Shown: positions 23,382-31,364 of the stretch, piece after piece
Numbering within the stretch: the stretch's first letter is position 1
How the letters are laid out: each line of letters starts with the position of its first letter
Source of the DNA: a bacterium
Lineage (GTDB): Bacteria > Actinomycetota > Acidimicrobiia > Acidimicrobiales > Bin134
NCBI GenBank assembly: GCA_026708015.1
Contig: JAPOVT010000037.1
Span: forward strand, 1 to 64,000
DNA: 64,000 bases
Direction: 5' to 3'
Notes under the pieces: generated by a model
What the model was told of the DNA's origin: nothing
Seen by the model: the letters and a program-made list of their open reading frames with translations, nothing else
The model's database searches: none
Made by a program: the position numbers and the translations under genes

Positions 23382-24563
23382 TTACCCGCCAGTTCCTGCT
23401 TCAGGCCAAATCTCCGGGTCGTGGACGCCATCGCCCTCCCGCTCGCAGACAAGCTCGCGGTCTTCGGCCACAAAGGCATAGATGCGGCAGGCGGCCAGCG
23501 CCACCCATTGATTGGTCAGATCGTAGAACTCCCCCCGGGAGCTCAAGATAGCTAACGCATACCAGCTGTCGTCAGGAAGCACGATGATTCCAGCGTCGAT
23601 CATCTGCCGGTATTCCGCGGGGCAGCAGTTGGGTCGAAGCCAGCCCGCCTTGTGCAGCGACGATTCAGCCACTTGGGTGGGCAGCCGGTCCAGTAAGACC
23701 CCATCAAGGTCTCTCGAAGAATGCAGCGAATGGGAAGTGTCCAACAGCCACTGTTGAAGGGCGGCATTCTCGTCGGGATCTAGAAGCTCGCCCTTGTACA
23801 GACGGGCAAAGAAAAGGGCCAGGTCGGCCATGGTGGTGCGGTTGCCCAGGGGATTCTCGGGGTTGAAACTGCTGGCCACCCGGTTGGGGTCCTGGAATCG
23901 CCATGCCTCCAGTCGGGTGTCGGACAGCTGGGCCACATTCCTAGTCCAGGCGTTCACCGCGTCCACTCCCCCGGCCAGGTCGATCAACCTTCCCCCGGCC
24001 AAGTTGTCAGACAAAATCAACGCCGAATAGGCGGAGGAACTCGCCGCCTCCACGCCAGCAGAATCCAGGGCCGCGGCAGCCCACATTGGCTTGACCGCGC
24101 TGGCCGAGATCCGAGATTCAGTGGCCTCATATCCGTGGAGCGTCTCATCGGGGAGTACCACAGCAATCGAAATCTGCCCGTCGGGATTCCACTCCTCGGA
24201 GACCTCGGCCAGATACTCGAACACCTCGGCCAGCACGAAGTGGAACTCCTCAGCCAATGAGTCCAAGAACTCCTGTGCGGAGCGATCAGGAGTCGGGGTT
24301 GGCTCGACGGTCGGTTCCGGGTTAGCTGGCACTGTCGCTTCGATGGTGGGGCTCGGCGTAGGTGCTGGTGCCGGAGACGTCGGCGTGGGCACCGCGGCGG
24401 GTACTGGAGTCGGCACCACTGTGGGAGTGGCCTCCCCGCCAATTGAGGTCACCTCCAGCACCACTTCGGATTCCTCGGCGCAGGCCGCAGTTCCGCAGAG
24501 CAGCCCAAGGGCCACCAATGCCGTGCTCAGCCGGGCGAACCCGCCTGGGGATGTCAGCCGCAC
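23382..24563 (-). CDS. Serine hydrolase lipoprotein (class A beta-lactamase fold)
   Basis: About 393 residues from GTG 24563, which overlaps the stop of the upstream hydrolase gene by 10 bases. The N-terminus is a lipoprotein signal (LVALGLLCGTAAC), then a Thr/Pro linker. The catalytic domain shows the three class A elements: SAVKP (S-x-x-K), LILSDNLAGG (S-D-N) and SLHKAGWL (K-T-G equivalent). It may be a beta-lactamase-like or penicillin-interactive enzyme at the cell surface. The missing omega-loop signature and low similarity make actual lactam hydrolysis unproven. A longer frame upstream lies within the neighbour and has no credible start. Confidence 0.8.
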   Translation of the reverse strand: MRLTSPGGFARLSTALVALGLLCGTAACAEESEVVLEVTSIGGEATPTVVPTPVPAAVPTPTSPAPAPTPSPTIEATVPANPEPTVEPTPTPDRSAQEFLDSLAEEFHFVLAEVFEYLAEVSEEWNPDGQISIAVVLPDETLHGYEATESRISASAVKPMWAAAALDSAGVEAASSSAYSALILSDNLAGGRLIDLAGGVDAVNAWTRNVAQLSDTRLEAWRFQDPNRVASSFNPENPLGNRTTMADLALFFARLYKGELLDPDENAALQQWLLDTSHSLHSSRDLDGVLLDRLPTQVAESSLHKAGWLRPNCCPAEYRQMIDAGIIVLPDDSWYALAILSSRGEFYDLTNQWVALAACRIYAFVAEDRELVCEREGDGVHDPEIWPEAGTGG

Positions 24564-26023
24564 TCGATGTTTTCTGAGGACAGCACCAGGTCGATGAGAT
24601 AGTTGTCCACCACCTCGTCCACGCACGGATGTTGGCCATAGCTGGTGTGACCTGTGCCGTTGTAGGTGAGCAATACACCAGTCTCCAAGGCCTCGGCCAC
24701 TGCCACCGCCCACTCATAAGGGGTGGCGTTGTCGCCTCGGTTTCCAATGACCAGCACCGGGGGTGCATTCGGCGCTCGCACCGGCTCGTGCGGGCGGGTC
24801 TCCGCGTTGTCCCAATACACACACATGCGGGCCTCGGCTGCTGCGGCTCGTCCGAATTCGCCAGCCTCTTCGATCATCCGACCGATCAGTCGGTCCAGGT
24901 CGCTCTCGCTCATCCGGCCGCCGTCGGTGCAACTGATGCTGAAAAACGAGCCGAGGTCTACAGCCCCCAGATAGAACTGAGCCAGGTCGTGCATCAACTG
25001 GCCATCACCTTCCCCCCAAGCCTGGGCGAATGCCCGATAAAACAACGGCCACTGCTCGGCTGAGCTATAGGAGATGTTCACCAGAGCCAGCTGCGCCTCT
25101 CCCGGGCCCGCCAGAACATTGCCCTTGGCATCGAGCAGCGGGTCGGCTTCTAAGCTGTCCATCAACTGGAGATAGGCCGACTTGGGATTACCGACAATTG
25201 GGCAGGCTCTATCTTGCAGACAGGCGTCGAACACCGCGTCGATCACTCGGGCGAAGCCCCTGATCTGCTCCACCAAGACGTCCGCATGGGTCAACGACGT
25301 GTCCAGCACGCCGTCAATCACCACCGCCCGGGCGTTGGCACCGTATTGATCGGCGTAGAACTGGCCCAGCACCGTCCCGTAGCTGTAGCCGAGAAAGTTG
25401 ATCTGACTCTCGCCTAAAGCCTGGCGAATCAAATCCATGTCGCGCACGGTCTGCACCGTGCTGATGAACTCGGATCGACCGTCCAAACCAGCCAAGCAGG
25501 CTTCGGCGGCTTGCTGGGCGGCTTCAGCGATCGCGGCCTCGTTCTCCGGAGTGTCCGAGAGCGCACCCACCAACTGAAGATTCTCAGCTTCTTCGCGACA
25601 GTTGGGGTTCAGGCTCGCAGTTACTCCCCGGGGATTCCAGCCCACCACGTCGAACCGGGCCAGCACCTGGTCGGACAGTCCCGCGCCGTATTCCAGAAAG
25701 TCGCCCATTTCTCCGCCAGGGCCGCCCGGATTCACCAGCAGCACACCGATACGACGGTCCGGCTCGCCAGCGGGGAGCATCCCGAGTTCCAGGGTGATTG
25801 TTCCGGCGTCTGGGTCGTTGTGATCGGCAGGAACTTCCAACTCGGCGCAGAGATAAACCTGCCCGCAGTCCTGGAAGATGGAGGCTTCGGGTTCAGGTTG
25901 AACAGTGGTAGGTGCAGGCTCTTCAGCCGAGGGCGCATCGGTGCCGTCGGAGCATCCGGCGGCAAGCAAGGCCGCCACCAGCAGCACACCCGCTCCGACA
26001 ATCGCCCTCGGATACCTTCTCAT
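24554..26023 (-). CDS. TAP-like alpha/beta-hydrolase lipoprotein
   Basis: A 489-residue secreted alpha/beta hydrolase of the tripeptidyl-aminopeptidase (SCO-type/TAP) group. The signal peptide has lipobox ALLAAGC, followed by a Pro/Thr linker. Motifs: LLVNPGGPGGEMGDF (oxyanion region), FDVVGWNPRG, the nucleophile elbow FLGYSYGTVLGQFYA (G-x-S-x-G), the Cys-rich lid, and a C-terminal domain with PVLVIGNRGDNATPY (catalytic Asp) and TGHTSYGQHPCVDEV (catalytic His). It likely removes N-terminal peptides outside the cell. ATG 26023 has GGAGGG 5 bases upstream, so it is chosen over the longer frame to 26092. Confidence 0.9.
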   Translation of the reverse strand: MRRYPRAIVGAGVLLVAALLAAGCSDGTDAPSAEEPAPTTVQPEPEASIFQDCGQVYLCAELEVPADHNDPDAGTITLELGMLPAGEPDRRIGVLLVNPGGPGGEMGDFLEYGAGLSDQVLARFDVVGWNPRGVTASLNPNCREEAENLQLVGALSDTPENEAAIAEAAQQAAEACLAGLDGRSEFISTVQTVRDMDLIRQALGESQINFLGYSYGTVLGQFYADQYGANARAVVIDGVLDTSLTHADVLVEQIRGFARVIDAVFDACLQDRACPIVGNPKSAYLQLMDSLEADPLLDAKGNVLAGPGEAQLALVNISYSSAEQWPLFYRAFAQAWGEGDGQLMHDLAQFYLGAVDLGSFFSISCTDGGRMSESDLDRLIGRMIEEAGEFGRAAAAEARMCVYWDNAETRPHEPVRAPNAPPVLVIGNRGDNATPYEWAVAVAEALETGVLLTYNGTGHTSYGQHPCVDEVVDNYLIDLVLSSENIECG

Positions 26024-26123
26024 CAACCCTCCTTGGTCGTGGCCTGGTGGCCTCAAGATATCCGGGCGCGACGACAGTTCAGCAATACCCATCGTGACCG
26101 GAGGAGTTCTCGCCAGGTTCTGG

Positions 26124-26900
26124 TCAGCGGGTGTCGTTCACCCAGGTCATGTTGGTGGGCTCTCCGGCTTCGAGCAGGGGGCCGTCGTACTTGGGGGAGG
26201 TCATAACCGAGGCGTCACGGCGGTAGTTGATGAAATGGACGCCATCGTCGCCGCTGTAGAGCTTGTAGCGGCGGGCGGCGGCCACCCAAAGGGTGTCGCC
26301 CACGCCGACCATTCGGCGACCGACTCGGATCTCACCTCGCAGCACGTGGATCAGTTCGTCCTGGGAGTGGCTGTGAGCGGAGGATTCGAAATACTGGGGA
26401 CGATCGCTAGCCAACAGCCACAGCCGATTGGTGGGTGCGGAAGCGTCAGAGAAGAACCGGGTGCGCTGGGATTCGTCAACCGTGGCCCACACCCCGCCAG
26501 GGCCGACAATCCGCACACTTCGACCATCGGATTCGGCTGGGCCTCTCAGCCCGTCGGTCGGCGGCGTGGCATCGGCGGGACCCATGTGCAAGATGCTGGT
26601 GTCCGACTCGGCGATCGCGCTGGCAGCCACTCCGGCCTCTACCACCATCGCCCCATCGACAGGGCAGACCCGCCCGTCGACGGCCAGGCTGCCGGAGCGC
26701 ACATACACGGCCTCGTCGCCGTGCTCGGTGCCCCACCGCAGCTCAGTGCCCGCAGCCAGATCGGCGGCAATCAGCCACAGCGATGCTCCGTCAGGGCTCA
26801 CCGGCCGAGCAGCAAGGCTTCCGGCAACCTCGACCGTCGTTACCGGATACCGCGCGGTGGCCTCAACCTCAGCGGCGTGGATGACTTCGACTGCGCTCAC
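26124..26900 (-). CDS. Cupin-domain protein (two cupin modules)
   Basis: A 258-residue all-beta protein with two cupin modules. The first contains GTELRWGTEHGDEAVYV and a Gly-rich turn (RSGSLAVDGRV). The second has SSAHSHSQDELIHVLRGEIR with the His-x-His...Glu metal-binding pattern and a later His in DGVHFINYR. The second module therefore likely binds a metal and may have dioxygenase or isomerase activity; the first lacks the His pair. No substrate is evident. It lies 6 bases before the acyltransferase gene, possibly in one transcript. Confidence 0.82.
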   Translation of the reverse strand: MSAVEVIHAAEVEATARYPVTTVEVAGSLAARPVSPDGASLWLIAADLAAGTELRWGTEHGDEAVYVRSGSLAVDGRVCPVDGAMVVEAGVAASAIAESDTSILHMGPADATPPTDGLRGPAESDGRSVRIVGPGGVWATVDESQRTRFFSDASAPTNRLWLLASDRPQYFESSAHSHSQDELIHVLRGEIRVGRRMVGVGDTLWVAAARRYKLYSGDDGVHFINYRRDASVMTSPKYDGPLLEAGEPTNMTWVNDTR

Positions 26901-26906
26901 AGAACC

Positions 26907-27635
26907 TCAATCATCGCGCTTGTTCCATCGGCGGCATCGGCTGCGGCGGGTTGACGCCAAGTCGGCGGCTTCGTCCATGGCCGATTGCATGGCCTCTCGC
27001 AAGCGGACGGTGAACTCGCTGCGCTGGCTGGAGGAGAGTCGGCCGCTCTCAATGCTCGGCGGCAACAGCGGTTCACCGACCACAATGGACACCGGCACCC
27101 GCCGGAGAAACTTGGCCTGGGGGGGCATGGCCTCCTCGGTGCCGGCGATGCCGACCGGGAGGATTGGCACCCCGGTTCGAGCCGACAGAAATGCAGCGCC
27201 CCCGTAGATCTCCCCCACCTGGCGACCCGAATGGCGAGTGCCCTCCGGGAACACCAGCAAAGGCTCGCCCCGTCGCAACAGGCCGATGGCCGCTTGCAGC
27301 GACCGTCGGTCACCCGCCCCCCGATGCACGGGGAACGACCCAATCATGGCGCTGATCCAAGTGCCGACCCTTCCCTTGAACATCTCGATCTTGGCCAGGG
27401 ATCGCACCTTACGAGGGCAACGGGAGTTCACCAAAGGACCGTCCAGATTGGACCGGTGTACGGGAGCGATGATGAACGCCCCTTCGATTCTCAGTCGCTC
27501 GGCGCCCACCATTCTGGTCCTCAGGTAAAGGCGCCCCACCACACGGATCAACGCCCGCAACGCCCAATAGAGAACCTGGGCCCGACGAGTCGCCCAAATG
27601 GCCAGCACCCGGTCTTCCAAATGCTGTTCAGACAT
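26907..27635 (-). CDS. 1-acyl-sn-glycerol-3-phosphate acyltransferase
   Basis: A 242-residue PlsC-type acyltransferase. It has the catalytic HRSNLD (H-x4-D), the Glu-containing FPEGTRHSG block, and the intermediate IGSFPVHRGAGDRRS and ILPVGIAGTEEAMP motifs. The N-terminal hydrophobic segment anchors it to the membrane. It transfers an acyl group to lysophosphatidate in phospholipid synthesis. ATG 27635 lies within the 3' end of the CoxL-type pseudogene (8-base overlap) and starts the family-length protein; the longer open frame is not supported. The C-terminal ~25 residues are basic and unlike most family members. Confidence 0.9.
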   Translation of the reverse strand: MSEQHLEDRVLAIWATRRAQVLYWALRALIRVVGRLYLRTRMVGAERLRIEGAFIIAPVHRSNLDGPLVNSRCPRKVRSLAKIEMFKGRVGTWISAMIGSFPVHRGAGDRRSLQAAIGLLRRGEPLLVFPEGTRHSGRQVGEIYGGAAFLSARTGVPILPVGIAGTEEAMPPQAKFLRRVPVSIVVGEPLLPPSIESGRLSSSQRSEFTVRLREAMQSAMDEAADLASTRRSRCRRWNKRDD

Positions 27636-28116
27636 GGTTCTGCAAGGCCTTCCACACTCGCTGGGGTGACGTCGGCATGTCCAGATGGCGGACCCCAAGA
27701 TGACCCAACGCGTCGATCACCGCATTTTGCACCGCGGCGGTGGCCCCAACCGTGCCCGACTCGCCGACGCCCTTGGCTCCCAGCAAGTTCCGGTCCGTGG
27801 GGGTCTCCGATCTGATCAACTCGAAACTGGGCAGCTCAGCCGCCGAGATCACCGGGTAATCGGCGAAGTTGGTGGTTAGCGGGTTGGCATCAGCGTCATA
27901 GGCCAACTCCTCGATCAGAGCCAGCGCGACGCCACCGGCGATACCCCCGTGGATCTGGCCTTCGAAGATGAGTGGATTCAAAACGGTGCCAGCGTCGTCC
28001 ACCGCCACCAACTCAGCAGCGTCGGGAGGGATCAGGTTGGCCACAAATGCGCCCTGGCCGGTGAGAAAACGGGGATCTTCCCTTCGCAGAACCGGATGGC
28101 CAAGAATCGAGGGCAT
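27628..28116 (-). pseudogene. Xanthine/CO dehydrogenase large subunit, ~80% internally deleted
   Basis: The 162-residue frame joins two distant parts of a CoxL/XdhA molybdenum hydroxylase. Residues 1-31 (LGHPVLRREDPRFLTGQGAF) are the N-terminus of the family, which is normally about 770 residues. From about residue 34 it jumps directly to the C-terminus: VDDAGTVLNP, GQIHGGIAGGVALAL, LLGAKGVGESG. The C-terminal stretch carries the catalytic Glu motif. Around 600 residues, including the molybdopterin-binding domains, are gone, yet the reading frame is kept. It cannot be active. The intact relative at 44873-47110 shows the full layout. A truncation this exact could be a real deletion or an assembly collapse. 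Confidence 0.85.
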
Positions 28117-28147
28117 TAGTCCTAGTCGATTCGAGTGGAGGCCTCCC

Positions 28148-28552
28148 TCACTCGAACAAGGAGACGTCGGTGAACTCGATGAGGTTCCCGTCGGGGTCGC
28201 GGGCGAACGCCGTCTTCACTGGAACGCCAAAGTCCTCCCGCTGGTTCGGCTCGGAGGCAAACTCCAGACCCCGCTCGGCCAATTCGGCCATGGTGGCGTC
28301 GAATTCGTCGGCGGGAATGTAGAGGGCGAAGTGGGACATTGCCCCCGCGGTGTCCGGCATCTTGTCTACCTTGCTGAGGTGAAGCTGGGATGGTCCCATC
28401 CGCAGCCACGACCCCGCGAACTCGCCGAAATCGGGTCGGGGCAGCTTTTCCAAGCCCAGCTTGCCGATGTAGAAGGCGTCGGCAGCCTCCACATCGGTCA
28501 CACAGATATTCACGTGCGAGTAGGCGACCAGCCCTTTGACAGCAGTGCTCAT
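28148..28552 (-). CDS. VOC family protein
   Basis: A 134-residue single-module vicinal oxygen chelate protein. VAYSHVNICVTDVEAADAFY is the first module's beta-alpha unit. MSHFALYIPADEFDATM opens the second. ARDPDGNLIEFTDVS is the typical glyoxalase ending with the metal-binding Glu. Ligands: His in SHVNI, His in QLHLSK, His in MSHFAL, Glu in LIEF. It resembles catechol-dioxygenase or glyoxalase-like proteins; function is not determined. It lies 10 bases after the MFS pseudogene. Confidence 0.85.
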   Translation of the reverse strand: MSTAVKGLVAYSHVNICVTDVEAADAFYIGKLGLEKLPRPDFGEFAGSWLRMGPSQLHLSKVDKMPDTAGAMSHFALYIPADEFDATMAELAERGLEFASEPNQREDFGVPVKTAFARDPDGNLIEFTDVSLFE

Positions 28553-28562
28553 GCCCGTGACT

Positions 28563-28924
28563 TTATGGGAACGCGGGGGTAAACGTGCCCTCGGGACGCG
28601 TACAGCGCAATCCCAGCACGGCAGTCACCGCGCCCCCGGAGGCCAGCATGACGTAGCTGGTGCCGAGGTTGCCGATCTGGCCGGCCCCCATCGCTCGCCG
28701 AGCACACCGCCGACCACCAGCGTGGCCGCCCCGACCATGGTGAAGGAGTTGATGACCCACGACAGCTCAGCCTCGCCGGCGTCGGGGAACGACTCCTTCA
28801 GGTCGGCATAAACCACGAAGATGATCGACAGCGCCATGGCTGTCTGGAAGCTGGCCAGGCTCACCACCACCAGCACCAGCCAGGCCCCGCGCATGACCGC
28901 CGGGTCGATGGCTGCTTGCTGCAT
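28563..28924 (-). pseudogene. MFS transporter, internally deleted and frameshifted
   Basis: The first ~80 codons from ATG 28924 encode the start of an EmrB-type MFS drug transporter: TM1 AWLVLVVVSLASFQTAMALS and TM2 with ELSWVINSFTMVGAATLVVG ending GGVLGERWG. At about 28690-28700 the frame changes. In the next frame, down to TAA 28563-28565, the sequence reads GQIGNLGTSYVMLASGGAVT then VLGL and a short tail, which looks like the last transmembrane helix of the same family. The ten or more helices in between are missing. The two parts are out of frame, so no transporter can be made. Confidence 0.75.
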
Positions 28925-29001
28925 CACCGGATGGCTGCAACCCCCTTGCTTCCCGCCAAACGGATGGCAGCACTGGCGGGGGCGATAGCTAGCCTTCTGG
29001 C

Positions 29002-30384
29002 GTGGTCTCGTTCTATGACACTCGGCGCCGGGAGATCGTGCCGTTCGAGCCGCTGGTTGAAGACCGGGTGTCAATGTACGTGTGCGGCCCCACTGTCTAC
29101 GACGACCCCCATGTCGGCCACGCCCGCACTGCGCTCACGTTCGACATGATGCGCCGCTACCTCCAGTGGCGGGGCTTCGAGGTCACGTTTGTATCCAACA
29201 TCACCGACATCGACGACAACATCATCAACCGAGCATCTGAGACCGGAACCACTGAGCCCGAACTCGCCGCTCGCTACGAGCAGGTTTATGTCGACCAAAT
29301 GGACCGATTCGGCATCGCTCGGCCCGACCACCGACCCCATGCCACTGAATATGTGGCGGAGATGCTGGATTTCATCGGTGACCTGGTAGATCGGGGCGCG
29401 GCCTACGCCATCGAGGGCAAAGGGGTGTACTTCTCGGTGGCCACCCACGACCGCTACGGCGATCTCATCGGACGCACCCCCGAGGAGTTGCGGGAAGGAG
29501 CCGGCGCGCGAGTGGAAGTAGACGTCGAAAAGGTCGACCCGCTGGACTTCGCCTTGTGGAAGGCGGCCAAGCCGGGCGAGCCGGTGTGGGACTCGCCGTG
29601 GGGACCGGGCCGCCCCGGCTGGCACATCGAGTGTGTGGCTATGGCCACTGATCTGTTGGGCGAAACCTTCGACATCCACGGTGGGGGCGACGATCTGGCC
29701 TTCCCCCATCATCAGAACGAGGTGGCCGAGGCGGAAGGAGCTGATCTGGGCTTCGCCCGCCACTGGATCCACGGCGCCATGCTCAACGTGAACGGCGAGA
29801 AGATGGCCAAGTCGCTGGGCAACTTCACCACCCTGTCCGACTTGCTCGACGCCTATGAGCCCCAGGTACTGCGGTTGCTAATGCTGCAAACCCACTACCG
29901 CACGGTCATGGAGTTGAGCGACGACGCCTTGGCTGGGGCGGCCGGAGCGCTGGACCGGCTGCGGGCCTGGCATCGGCGGGCCGCTGCCTCCGGCCTGGAT
30001 CCTGCGGCAACGCCTGATGCCGATGCGGTTGCCCGGTTCACCGCCGCCATGGACGACGACTTCGGCACTCCCACCGGATTGGCGGTGGTGTTCGACCTGG
30101 TCCGAGAGGCCAACGGCGCGCTGGATGCCGGAGATGCCGACCGGGCGGCATCCGCCCACGCCACAGTGTGCGACTTGGCCGGGGCGCTGGGCCTGGCCTT
30201 GGCCAGCGACGACCAGGCGAGCGATGACGCATTGGCCGTAGAGGTCGAGAAGCTGCTGGACGAACGAGACGAGGCTCGCAAGGCCAAGGACTTCGCTTCC
30301 GCCGACCGCATTCGCAACGAGCTGGCTGCCCGGGGAATCGTGTTGGAGGACACTCCCGGCGGCACGATCTGGAGAAAATCCTGA
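29002..30384 (+). CDS. cysS: Cysteinyl-tRNA synthetase
   Basis: A 460-residue class I aminoacyl-tRNA synthetase charging tRNA-Cys. It has the HIGH signature in DDPHVGHARTALTFDMM, the KMSKS loop as GEKMAKSLGNF, and zinc ligands in MYVCGPTVYD, WHIECVAMATD and DDLAFPHHQNEVAEAE. The C-terminal helical DALR/anticodon region ends ADRIRNELAARGIVL. The C-terminal domain separates it from the mycothiol enzyme MshC, which is shorter. GTG 29002 starts at the expected VSFYDTRRREIVPF. It is an essential housekeeping gene and the best-anchored gene in this region. Confidence 0.96.
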   Translation: MVSFYDTRRREIVPFEPLVEDRVSMYVCGPTVYDDPHVGHARTALTFDMMRRYLQWRGFEVTFVSNITDIDDNIINRASETGTTEPELAARYEQVYVDQMDRFGIARPDHRPHATEYVAEMLDFIGDLVDRGAAYAIEGKGVYFSVATHDRYGDLIGRTPEELREGAGARVEVDVEKVDPLDFALWKAAKPGEPVWDSPWGPGRPGWHIECVAMATDLLGETFDIHGGGDDLAFPHHQNEVAEAEGADLGFARHWIHGAMLNVNGEKMAKSLGNFTTLSDLLDAYEPQVLRLLMLQTHYRTVMELSDDALAGAAGALDRLRAWHRRAAASGLDPAATPDADAVARFTAAMDDDFGTPTGLAVVFDLVREANGALDAGDADRAASAHATVCDLAGALGLALASDDQASDDALAVEVEKLLDERDEARKAKDFASADRIRNELAARGIVLEDTPGGTIWRKS

Positions 30385-30401
30385 GGAAGTTCCAGACCCA
30401 G

Positions 30402-31364
30402 ATGTTCGGTCAACCGGTAGCGGAGATCGAGATACTGGACGATCAGTCGGGCACCACGCGAAGGACCCGGGCTCGGCTGCGTTTGGACGATGGCCAAGAG
30501 CTGGCTGTGTTCATCAAGCGACCATCCCGCTCTCTCATCGCTCGGGCTTTTGTGGCGGTGCCTCGGTTGAGTCGGGCCGAGGTCAGCTTCTATACCGAAC
30601 TACGCGACCAGGTTCCCATCGCCACCCCCCTTTGCCATGGCGCTGGCCGCTTCTGGCGCGGGTTCATCGTGATCCTCGAGGACTTGACCCACTCCGCGGC
30701 AACGTTGCGGTCGTCTACCGATACGCTCAGCGCTGATGAGGCCGCCTCGTTGCTGGCCGCGCTAGCCGATATGCACCGCCAGTGGTGGGGGCGCACCGAA
30801 ACGCTTCCGTGGCTGGCTCTCAACCCCCGCCGGGAGCTGAAGCTGGGCGCACTACTCAGCCCTTCTCTCTGCCGACTGGGGCTCTGGCGAGTTGGTTCGA
30901 CGGTTCCAAAGCCACTTCACCAAGCCATCTCCCGATATGCCCGCAACCGCCGATCGGCCCACGCAACCATGGCAGCCGGTCCCACAACGCTGATCCACAA
31001 CGATTGCCACCCAGGAAACCAGTTTGTCGCCGCTGACGGCCGTCCTGGTCTCATCGATTGGCAACTCTGCCGAGCGGGACCGTGGGCACGAGACGTGGCA
31101 TACCTGCTGGCCACCTCGCTGGACCCCGAAACACGCCGGAGCGCCGAACGCGACTTGCTGGCCGACTATCTGATGCAACTAGGCCCCGTCGCACCGACTG
31201 TTGACGAGGCCTGGCTGGCCTATCGGCGCAATGTCGTCTACGCGCTCGAGGCCATGCTGGTGACCGCCGCGGTGGGAGTGATGATGCCCAAGTCCACTTC
31301 TCTCGCCCTAGTGAACCGCACTGCGATGGCGGCTGCCGACCTAGATTCATTCGGCGCGCTATGA
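30402..31364 (+). CDS. Phosphotransferase family protein (APH/ecdysteroid-kinase-like)
   Basis: A 320-residue kinase-fold protein. It has the catalytic loop LIHNDCHPGNQF (H-x-D-x-x-x-x-N) and the metal-binding GLIDWQLCRAGPWARDVAYL, with an N-terminal Lys in LAVFIKRPS that may hold ATP. This layout is shared with aminoglycoside phosphotransferases, choline kinases and ecdysteroid kinase-like proteins. The physiological substrate is unknown; in actinobacteria such genes often sit with acyl-CoA dehydrogenases. It lies 17 bases after cysS, and its stop overlaps the S9 peptidase start by ATGA, so translation is coupled. Confidence 0.85.
   Translation: MFGQPVAEIEILDDQSGTTRRTRARLRLDDGQELAVFIKRPSRSLIARAFVAVPRLSRAEVSFYTELRDQVPIATPLCHGAGRFWRGFIVILEDLTHSAATLRSSTDTLSADEAASLLAALADMHRQWWGRTETLPWLALNPRRELKLGALLSPSLCRLGLWRVGSTVPKPLHQAISRYARNRRSAHATMAAGPTTLIHNDCHPGNQFVAADGRPGLIDWQLCRAGPWARDVAYLLATSLDPETRRSAERDLLADYLMQLGPVAPTVDEAWLAYRRNVVYALEAMLVTAAVGVMMPKSTSLALVNRTAMAAADLDSFGAL

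Noticed and set aside
23382..24713. Longer start (24713) for the serine hydrolase
   Set aside because: The first 50 residues overlap the upstream hydrolase and are not a signal peptide. The lipobox signal begins after GTG 24563.
25905..26954. A 349-codon open frame on the plus strand
   Set aside because: It spans the TAP-like hydrolase start and the cupin gene in antisense, and no domain is recognisable.
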